A stretch of 34,347 nt of DNA from a virus, in the IMG/VR virus record IMGVR_UViG_3300037847_005892, positions 1 to 34,347 of that record, one strand, 5' to 3'. The translations under genes were made by a program, and so were the position numbers. The notes below the pieces were generated by a model that saw nothing but the letters and a program-made list of their open reading frames with translations, made no database searches and was not told the DNA's origin. This document shows, one piece after another, positions 16,081 through 28,000 of the stretch (its first letter is position 1; each line of letters begins with the position of its first letter).

Positions 16081-19000
16081 TTATGAATAGAAAGGTAAAT
16101 CACTATCAACTACGCGACTTGGATCACTTTGTGGTTTGATGGCGCGAACCGCTCCAGTCTTACCTTGTCCAAAGTTACCCCTTCTCTGAATAGTTGGGAA
16201 AGTTGATAAACCAGCATCAACAGTCAACCCAGTAACACCGATTGAAATTGGGTTAGCTCTCTCATCGAAGTTGTATATTCTTCCCCAAGAGATAGTTCCA
16301 AGAGAAGTTGTAAATCCGATTTGAGTATCGTTAAATCCACCAGTGGAACCAATACCAGTTAAATTGGAAGCACCGTGAACATTACAAATAATTTCACCAT
16401 TTGCAGCAACCTGGAATCCAGTTGTTCTAGAGTCAACAATGTAGATATTATCTAAGAATGTTGTTCCAACACCAACAACTGAATCATTGCTATCATATAC
16501 AGAAACAACACCATGACCAACACCAGTTCCGTAAATCATAACTGGATAACCAGGTTGAAGTGCGTTGGTGTCTGAAGCATTTTGTGCCTCACCATTTATA
16601 CCATAATCAGTAAGTGCATTGAAGAAGAACTGAATCGCCTTGTGTCCAGTAGAACCTATAGTTTCTTTTATTCCAGTAATAATTCCACTGAATCCCTGAA
16701 CGTTAGAAACTTCTTTAATATTTTCATATTGAACGGCAGGAACTGGAGCAATAACACTTGGAACTACTGCTCTGGTTGTAATTCCAGTAGTAGTAAAGTT
16801 AGAATTAATTCCAACTGCACCACTGTTGATACCAATATTACCAGTTGAAATGGTAACAAAGTCAGTATATCCAAAACCAGGATTGGTGATGGATACCGAA
16901 GAAACTTGTCCATTTTGAATGGATGCTGTTGCAGTTGCAGTTGTTCCAATACCAACACCAACTTTAAGTGGTGCAGAGAACTTCAAGTCAATTTGATTTC
17001 CAGTGTATCCTGCACCTGGATTTGCAATTTGAACGGCACTAATTGTTCCACCAGAACCAACAACTGCAGTAAATCCAGCACCAGTAACTTCGCCATGTGG
17101 CATTACGAAGGCATCAAAATCAAATGAGTTTACATTCAAATCATAAATGACTTCATCGTAATCGAAGAATTGTGCATTATCAACAAATATTTGTGTAGAT
17201 TCTGGAGTGATGTCACCAATGACCTTTGCGGTTGGGAAGATCTTAGGTTCAATGGAATCTCTTGTCTTATAAACAACATCTCCCTTGATGAACTTGTCTC
17301 TCTTCTGCTTTGCCCATTCAAATGGTTTGAAGATGTCCTGACTGATTCCTGGTCCAGTGTAAACAGAGGTTTCCAGAATGTCGGAACCAGTGATTTCAGC
17401 AATTGTTCTCTTAGTAAGTTGAGATGCTGTTCCTGGAACTGATGGATTTGCTCTTACAAATACATCATCACCAACCTTCAAGGTTTCTGTTACAGTAGTG
17501 ATTCCAACATCGACACCCTTCTGACCAACGTAGAAGAAGATATCAACATCATCATTTACCCTTGGTGCCTCAGTAAAGATAACTGAAGTTCCTCCAGTAA
17601 ACTGATATGCATAACCTGGGGTTTGAAGAACACCATTGATGAATATCAGAAGAACAGAATCAAGATTAATTGCTGAAGAAAGATTATTAGTAAGGTCAAT
17701 CTCAAAACTTAGCAGTTCTCCATTATAGAAGAGTGGGAATCTCTTTCTATTTCCATCCTGATAACCCTTTACATTATCAATATAATCCATCTGTCCAAAG
17801 GACCAAGCAGAGTAGAAATCGTTGAAAGTTTGAGTGATTTCTACTTTGAAGTCTTCAATTGGTTGTGTATAGTCCTTAGCAGTAACTAATCCAACAACCT
17901 TAACAACATCACCAGGTTTGAATCCATAACCATTTCTAGCAATCTTGAAGTCAGAAACATTGAACTGAGCACCAGGTGCTGGAGTTCTGGTTGGGATTGT
18001 TGATTGACCAACTGCGAAGGTTACAATACCAGCAAGTGTATGAATTGCAGATGCAACGTTTGCACATTGTGCTGGAGTTGTAGTGGAGGACAATCTGTAC
18101 TCTACTGCGTTGGTTATTGCAGATACGAATGTATGTGTATATTGCTGACCTGAAGGGGATGCACCAACGTTAACTCTGAAAGTATTTGTAGTTACGTTGT
18201 CAATGGTAAGGAAATTGCCGCTTGCTGGGTCAGTTGAACGTGGATATGTGTGATTAGTTAAGTTACCATCTTTAGAGCAAGTGAAGGTAAAGGAATTATC
18301 CTTAAATCTTACTTGATCGCCAATTTGGAATCCGTGGTTAGCGATTGTAACTACGAAGTTACCATTCGATGCAGTATAAGTTGCATTGGTTGGTGTATAC
18401 TCAACAATGTCATCCGTAATTGTTCTATCAAATACTTGAGCAAGAGTTGAATATCCACCAACAGTAATGGATTCATTACGCATTGCTTGGATTGCCATGT
18501 CTCTTGCCTGTTCAAAGGCATAGATGGTTTCTGCTTCTTCGCCTGCTACATGTGCTCCAGTAATATAAAGATTAGCGGCATCAACTGTAAGGTCATTTCC
18601 ACCAAACTTGGTGTTATATGCAATAGATTCAAGAACATCAACAATATCATCCTTACAATCTCTTCCACTTGTTCCTGCGGGAGGTGTATATGATGGGAAT
18701 TGTGCCAACATTCTGCCGTAAGCAATGTCAGCAATAAATGCCGCATTGTCTTCAATCAGATTTGCTGCATCAAAGAACCTATCACCAGTTTCTTTCTCAG
18801 TAGTTTGTGCAATAGTAAGATTGAGAAGAAGATTTTTTCCAGTTTCAGTAGTAGAACCAGTTCCAAGGCGAGATACACCAACAACTGGCATATTCTCATA
18901 ATTTGGTTCTGGAATGATAAGTTTTGGATTAACATATCCAGTTCCACCACTTACAAGATTGAATCCAAGAGTTCCGCCTGCACCAACTGTTGCAGTAACG

Positions 19001-22000
19001 TTTGCACCATATCCTGCACCACCACCAGGACCAACATTGACAGTGATTGTGTTAGTGGATACTGAAGTGATTGCAAGGTTTTGACCAGATGCTGGGTCAG
19101 TTGAGCGAGGATAAGATTGATCCGTGAAGAATCCATCATCAGAACACTGGAATACCAGTCCATCATCCTTGATGAGGATGGTGTCACTTGTGGTCAATCC
19201 ATGATTTGGAATTGTAATAACAAGTTTTCCACTGAATGAAGTATAATCTGCTCCTGTTGCAGTAAATGGACCACCAGAACTTGCAGTGATACTACCAATA
19301 CCAGATCTTACAAATCTATGCTCATATGCAATATCTGTAACTCCAATTGATACAGGTCCTCTATATCCAGAACCAATATTCAAACTGAATTGCTCAAAGA
19401 TTTCACCACCACTTACATAGTGATGCTCAAGTGTGCTAGGTCCGATACGAACGTTCAGTGTTTCTGCATCAACAATATTGAAAATATCGTAGGAACGATC
19501 TTTATCTGGATAGGTCTTAGGAGTTGATGGAGCGAGGTCACATGTGAATCCCAATCCTGCAAGGAAAACTCTGTCTCCAGATCTCAAACTATGACGCCCT
19601 TGTGTTGTAACCTCAAGGATTCCAGAGAATCTATCGTACTGTGCTGTAGAAACTGCAACAGGGTTCACATAGGTGTTGATACCAACGATTTCAGTAAGAG
19701 TACCAGAGGAATTCTTCTTAGCGATTGCTTTTGCACCAACAAGAGGTGCATAACCAAGACCTGGTGTAGAACCGAGAGAAACAACCAAACCACCTCTAGG
19801 AATCTGATTTTGGTTGATATCAAATTCAGATTGAATGAATGAACCATCAGTTGAAGTAATTCCTGTGAATACAACACTAGAAATACCAGCATTGGCATCA
19901 TTTTCAAAGAAGTAATTGTTACCAGCGTTATTTTCTGTTGTTGGTGTTTGGAATACCCCGTTAATGAAGAGAATACCATTTCCTTCGTCAATACCTGTAG
20001 TATTAACTCCGAGGATTGTATTGGTGTATGTCTTACCAATTCCAGTGAATTGGTCGGAGATATCATCAAACAGCATGTTGGTGCTGTAATTAGATCTCAA
20101 GAAAGTTCTACCAGAGAACTGTGCTCTTACATAAGGAAGATTTCCTTCATCTCTTCTTGCTCTTGTATTACCTTTTGGTGGATCAACAAAGTGCAGAGTG
20201 TTCTTAACAATATTGATTGAACCTCTGTGAATCTGAACATTAGAACCATCAGTGTGGTCTGTTGCTGCAGTTCCAACAATACCCCTTTGAACAGAAACTG
20301 TTGGATGAGTTGCAGCAGCACCAGCAGCGATAATACCATTGATTGGTCCAAGAATTTGACCATTAGCATTAGTACTGAATCCAACTTCAATGACCTTCAT
20401 GTATTCATCATCAATCTTGAGAATATCTCTTGGTTGAACCGAAGAAATGCCACTAAGGTTGAAAGTTGAGATACCAGCATTGATACCGCCACCATTATTT
20501 TCAAGGTCATGCTTCACAGGTGTGAAGGTGATTGGTTGCTGAACAATACCATCAAGACCGATAACAGTCTTAGTAAGTTTCTTGGTAAACTCTAATTCGT
20601 GAGCATTTCCAAGACCAGCATCTGTAAATGTTACAAAGATACCTGCCCTTGCATACTCTTCCTTGGTTGCAAGTTTAAATGTGTCTGGAGTAAGAGCGAT
20701 TGGGAAAACAATATCAGGAAGTTTTGTGGTAACAATACCTGCATAACTTTCAGTTGCTCCAATACCCATTGCGGTTTGACCAACACTGATAAAGGTTGAT
20801 TTTGGAATGTATGTAAGTTCCTCACCTGTATTGAAGAAGTGATTTGGGAAAGTGAACAATCCAGTTTCATAATCCAGTTTTGTGGTATCGGCAGGATCAA
20901 ATGACTTGTTATAGATTGGGAAGTTATTGTGAGTTATTTCAAAAGCAGTTCTATTTGCTCTGAGACCGTTCAATCCATCAAATGCTGTAAGAAGAAGTCT
21001 CTTATTAATTGGACCATAATTGAGATCCAATGCTTGATTGTCAAAATCAGATACTCTATAGAATACCTCATTCATTGCTTGTGCTTCAACAGTATATCCA
21101 GCATCTGGATAGAAGTTCAAAGTAAATTCTCTACCGTTGACAACTCCACCAAATGTTCCAATACCAACAGAATTATTAGTTACTGAATATGGTCCTGGTG
21201 TTACGGTAACCGACAAGTCCTTATCATTTGCCATGATAACAACTTGGTGCAGAGATGAAGTAGAGCCAGCAGCAACACGAACAATTGAATTTGAAGATGA
21301 AATAGTGTCAATATCAAAGGTTCCAAGAGAAACTGCTGTTGTACCGAATCCAACTGTAGATTCAATTCTTGCACTTCTTTCATCACCAGGTGGTTGATTA
21401 TTGAGAAGGAATCTATAAGTTCCGATTCCTGCAGTTGTTGCACCAAATCCAATAATATTGGAGCGAACATCATATACTGGACCTTCAGAAGTAATTGCAA
21501 CGTTTCTTGCTCTCAAGGAAACAATACCAGCATTAGAATCATATGCAACAGTCAAGATTCCAGTTTGAGTTGCACTATATGCTTGAGTTGTTGTATCAAA
21601 GTAATACTCACTAAGGAAAGTATTAGTTCCATCAAAGTCAATATATGCTTCAATGTAATGATCTGGTTCTGTTTCAAATCTATCAGTAATTTCAACTGAA
21701 GCAAATGCACCATTAAAGTTTGCAGAATCAAAACTTGCAAGGGTTTTAATACTGGTAGAAATTCCAGGGGCAACACCAATACTATTGATACCAGAAACAA
21801 AAGAACCTGTTAAATCAACCTGACCAACTGTTTGAGTACCAATTCCTGTTTCGGATGCGGGAAGATCTTGATAGAGATAGGTCTTTCTCAGAAGTTTGAT
21901 ATCATGGTCTCTTTCATATGGATCGGTTGGTTCAAAGATAAGAGTCTTTCTTCCAACACTATCAATATCTGCACGGAAATCACCAAGTTTTTCATTTGTG

Positions 22001-25000
22001 AAAGTAGAATACTTTTCAAAGAGGAACGTATTAGTATCACTAGATTGAAGAATAACTTCTGATACTTGCATATCAGATGTATCTGGATCAACAATTTGAA
22101 TAGTGTATCTGATGTGATTATCTTGTGCCTGAACTTCTTCGAGTTCACTAAAGACATCTTGGAAACCTCTGGAAGAGAACTTATCAGAGATATCATCATG
22201 AATTAGAACTCTATTAGTTCTACACTCCGTATAGTCTGTAAGTTTTCTGTTTTCAAGTTGCAGAGAATTAGATTGTAAGAAAGTACTAACTCCACTTGGT
22301 CTTGGGTCATTATCCAATCCAAAGTCGAAGTTGTTGATTACATCAACTCTCTTCTCACCGACAACATCAAGGATTACAATACCAATAGTGGAAATTGTAT
22401 CTCCAGCACCAACCTGAGCAGCAGAAGAAATGCCAACGTCGGCAAAGTTCTTCATACCTGCAGGGTGAACAATACTGTTTACAGGTGAAGAGAACTCTTG
22501 CCAAGTTATTGGACTCTTAATAGAATAAGAAAGGTTCTGGTAATAATCATTGTTAGGTATAACCTGATAATCTTGACTAATCTTACCAACATCATCTCTC
22601 CAACCAATATCCTGTTTAGATGCATAATCAATTACAATCTTAGATCTCTTACGATCAACAGATACAACTTCCGCAATCGAACCACTAACTTTACCTCTGA
22701 TTCTGGTTGTTACAATACCAGAATTATTAGTTGCAGATGGAACAAGGTTATATGTTCCTTTGACCTTGATATAATCATCTCTAACAAGAGAAATTCTTAA
22801 ATCAGTTTCTTGCCACAATCCTGTCTTATTTGAATCAACATACAATTCTTCATTGATTTCAAACTTAGATCTTTCTTGAACAATATTCAGAATTGGGAAG
22901 TTCTTCTTATTAACAATTGTTCCATATCCAGATTGATATGTCTTAGCAATACCTGGATTGGTTGTCAGTCCAACACCATCTTCACCAACAAGTTCAAATG
23001 TAAGAATTGCAGGGCTAGTGTTATTGAATTCTTTTACTCTGAAGAATTTGAAGTCATAATCTGCAGAGTTCCATCCAGAACCAACATAACTATCTTCACT
23101 CTTATTGGTAGTTGTTCCAATACCAATTGCACTTAAGTGTGGACCATTTGATGGGATAGAGTGCTCAATGTTTTCAACATAAACATAATCTCCTTGTTCA
23201 AACAATACTTGATTGAATCCTAAGATTGGAGTTGTAAGAACACATGTTGCAATTCCAAAATGACTGGTTGTCATTGAAACAATACCAACACCATTTTGGT
23301 TATCGATTGGAATCAATCTATGTGGCTGAGAATCTAATCCACGGATTGGTGCAATCTGCTCAACTTCAGAAATAGAACCGTTAGGTGCAGATGCAATAAA
23401 TGTCTCTCTATCAATAATTTTCTTGCTTTCATCATTCCAGAGAATGAGTTTTGGTGGTGCAAGATAGTTTTCTCCACCAAATTCAATGTCTACACTAGTA
23501 ACAGTATCAAGATTATCAATCTCAACAACAGGAGGTATAGATGCCTCAGGTCTCAGAGTTTTATCCGAAGAGTAATCATATCCAATATCCTTGAATCTTG
23601 TTTTCTTAATTCTTCCAATAGAAGTTGATATTGCAACCAGGTTAGCATTTCTGCCCTGAGACTTATCTGTTACTGCATCAACAACCTCTTTAAATTTGGG
23701 AAGTTTATCAAAACTAAATCCTTTGGAGAGAACTTCAACATTACCAATAGCACCCAAACCTGATGAAGATTTGGTTCTATACTCTAATTTGTCACATTGA
23801 TCTGAAGTATAGTTGAATACACTGGGCAACTTAGATGGTGAAACAAAGAATTGAGTTGAAGTCTCATCAAAAATCTGATATGTGCCATTATAAGCACTGT
23901 CAACGTAGTTAATTTCACTGAAAGAAGTAACTTCTTTATCTGCTGTACTAATATAACCACCTTTCTCTAAAGCATAATAAAGTTTAGATGGAATATTCTT
24001 AGAATAATTAACTGTCAGAGATGCATTAGATGCTGTTCCAAGACCAATAGTTCCAACACTTTGAACATTGAAATCTCTAGAATCAAAAGAAGAAACATAT
24101 TCATTAAGGAATTCTGGTTCTCTGTAGATTTTTAACTCATATCCATTAAGAGTTGGACTCTGTAAGTTGAACTGAATATCGCTATTTCTAACAACATTAA
24201 TTTGTGGATTAATTAATGCAAATGTATGAGTTGTATCACCAGTTCCAACGATGTTGACTTCTTTTTCAGTTAGTGGGTTGGTATCATAAAGAGTTTCTGC
24301 TAAGCGGAACTCATCTTTACCATCTCTAATTGCATAGTAATTTTCAGAATCTGTCAATCCACCAAATGGTTCGACGCTTGTATAATACAGTTTGTCACCT
24401 GTCTCATACCCATGATTTGCAAGAGTAATGGTGTTTGTAAATGTATTGATTCCTGCAGATGCAATTCCAGTTGGATTTACAAGAATTTTCTTATCAATTT
24501 CATTAAATGCAAGTGTTAACGCTGCAGTTGTTCCAACACCAACAACAGTATTTGGTTGAACCGTCAGTTTAACAGTATCTCCTCTAACAAGACCGTGAGT
24601 TGAACCGCAACTTACAAGGGTCTTGATTCTGGAGATATCGCCAGTAATTTGTTCTTTAAGAGATTCAATCTTATACTCATGACTATCACTTACTCCAGTG
24701 CTGAAGTAAACACCATTACCAGAGGTTGTTAATCCAACCTGAGTAGCAAATCCAATAAAATCTCTACCCTTATCAATTACATAAAGATCTGAGAAATTAG
24801 TGTTTACATCAGGGATGAGAATATTTCCTGCAGTAGTTTGATCAAAACTTATAATCAGTGAATTTAATCCTTGACCACCTGGTTTACTGAATCTAACTTT
24901 CTGACCATTCTTAAATGGATGATTAGGAATGTGAATTGTTTGTGTTGGAATTGAAACTGTGTATGAAGTAACTCCAACATTATATGTTCTTTGAACAGCA

Positions 25001-28000
25001 CCACCTGCAGTAGTTCCCAAACCAACTGCTTCAGATGTGTTCAGATATACAATATCTTGGCGTTCAGAACTAAATTTCTGTGTTCTAACGGGTAACGTAA
25101 CCCTGTCATTTAGTAAATCAATTCTACTGCCAAGAGTATGTGCAACACCAGAAGAACCATGTCTCTTAACTTTGAGAACTCCATTTCTAAAGTTATTGAG
25201 AACGGTCATGTGCTCACCGTTAACTCTAATGCTATTACCAATAGATACGGTGTTCAGTTTGGTTGAAAGGAAAATATCTTCAACAAAACCATTTGATTGT
25301 GCATTATATTGAGTCATGGTTCCAGCAAGAGCAACCGACTCTGTGGTGAATCCAATCTTAACAGAACCTTCTAACGAAGTAATAGAAGTTGAAAGACCTC
25401 CAACAGTAACAACATCATTCAGATTCAAATCAAATCCAGAACGATTATATGCAGAAACTTGGGAACCATTGTCCCAAACCATAACAACATCTTCATACAA
25501 GTCTAATGTTGTATCGATAGATGAAACCTCAGTTCCAACAATCTCAGAAACTTCTGCTCTTAATCCAGCACCTCCCGATCCTTCAAGGTCAAATTCAACT
25601 CTGTCACCAATTTTATATCCAACTCCACCATCATTAATTTTGACCTGATTAACTTCACCTTGAGTTACTGCTAAAACTTCACTTTCCTGTCTGAAGAATT
25701 CATATCCTTCATTGAGGAAATCATAGTCAGCATACTTCTGGTTTACATTATATGGGAATGTGTTTCTAGAAATATTTGCATTATTAAAATCAAATGAATG
25801 ATCTAAGACCAAGTTCTCTGTAATGAGATTTCCTTTATAGTGCTCACCAATAAAATATGGATATGCTGGTTCAAAGTTAGGTGTTGTTTGACTTGTAGTT
25901 ACACCTGCAAAATATGCATATACACCATCTGGGAAATCTGGAGTCTTACAGAATCTACCATTATGCTTATCTAAATCACCAACTCCAGTATATTCAAAAT
26001 CTTCAACAAAGAATCCATCAACAAAGTTTGGTCTATCTTCAATAGTAGATGGTTTTAACTCATAACTAGATTTCATCAATCTAGGAGTTCCTACAGTACT
26101 TGTGCTATCAAATCCATATGGACCATAGATTGGATTTCCATCATACGCCCATCCAATGATTGGTGAGTGTTGTTGACCATTATCATCATATGTGGATGCA
26201 AGATCCTGAGAATATCCGTAGATACCGTAGACCAACTTATCCTTCTTATCATCTTTGGTAAGGCTGGAGAAGATTTTCTTACCTGATCTGCTTCTAGAAT
26301 ATTCCGCAAATCTTTCAGCATCATTGACTTCAAGATTTCTTACGTTTGCTTGGAACTTAGCACCAAACTCTCTTTGTTTGATAAAGATGTTTGTAGAAGA
26401 AGCACTGTATCCAATACCAGGATTGATAACAACAACATCATCAAGTTTACCATCAATAATAACAGGTCTTAAGATTGCACCTGTACCATCACTTCCCAAA
26501 TCTTCAGCAATGAGTGCTGGTGGAGAAACATAGTCTTGTCCTTTATTCAGAACCTGAACATCAGTAATTTTTCCATTAACAATAACTGGAGCAAGTTGTG
26601 CGTTCTTGCCTTCCTTAGTATTGATAAGTGGTCTCTTATGGAGATTCAGAGTTGTGGTTCCATATCCCGTTCCTGGTTCATAGAGATAGGTGTCAACAAT
26701 AGGACCAGCAACAAATGGTGTAAATATAAACTCACCTTCAGCAGTTGAAGCATAAGATACGTTTGCTACAATCTTAATTGGTGGATACTGGAAACAGTGG
26801 TATCCACTATTTGGATTGAGGGTATCTGTTCCAACACCAGTAATATCAACGTGATGATTTCTGAGCAGATTATCCTTTATACTATTACCAATACCAACAT
26901 CAATAACTCTGAAACTATGATCATCTACCTTATCAATAGAATATTGCTTATTAGTATCCAGACCAAATACACTAAGATCATTAGTTGTAGTTAATCCGGC
27001 AAGGGTAGTTACAGAGTAATCAACAATCTCTCCAGTTTTAAATCCATGATTTTTGAAACTGAATGTATTGTATTCTGTAGAAATACCAGATTGTGTAACT
27101 CTAAGTTTTCTATTGCTATATCCAGAACCACCATCAATAACTTTAACTTGACGAAGATTTCCTCTAGAAAGTGTCCTGAACTTATGGATACCACTAGCAT
27201 CTGTTGCGGTAGAAAGACCAATGGTATTAATACCAGGTCTTGTGATATTACCATCCTTATCAGTTAATGGAGCATCTGCTTCAGTTCTGTAAAGTTGAAT
27301 TGATGTACTGTTGATAAATCCAACAACATATCTGTCACCACTTACAAAGTAGTTACTAATTGAATTAGTAGGATCTCCGTAAATACCAATTCCAATTGGT
27401 TCATTACCATTTTGGTTGTATATGATAGTATCACCACTATTCAAGAAGTGTGGTTCTAAGAATGTAATTGTTTCTTGATTAATATCAACACCACCACCTA
27501 AGTTAAGGGGACGACTATCAAACTGAATTTCTCTGAACCTATTACCTACGATTGGTTCGAGTACACATCCATTACCATTACCACCAGTAAGAGTGACAGA
27601 TTTACAATCAACAATATCAAATACTTGTGGGTCAACTAAAACTTCTTTAACACTACCTTCAATAACTGGCTCAACATATGCTTGTTTTGAGACACCTGAG
27701 ACATATGCAGTGTTACCAACACCACTTACAATACTGATTGATGGTGGAAACTGAACATTATAATCTCTACCACCATTGAGAACTTCAAAAGAATCAAGAG
27801 GACCATAATAAATGCTGTCTCTAGAATCTGGTGAAGTAATTTCAACACCATCGATAAGCATACCAACATTACCGATATTTCTCTTATCGGGTTTTTTGTC
27901 GGTTAAAACTTGTCTTAATGGGAACTTTCTGAGGATTTCTCTAGAAGATAAGAGTTTATCTTCATGACGGTCTAATACAAACTCATGAGAACCTGCAACC

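Noticed and set aside
18163-19224. Repeated cassettes as a mobile element
   Set aside because: Copies are in frame within one gene, lack terminal inverted repeats or a recombinase, and fit protein-module duplication.
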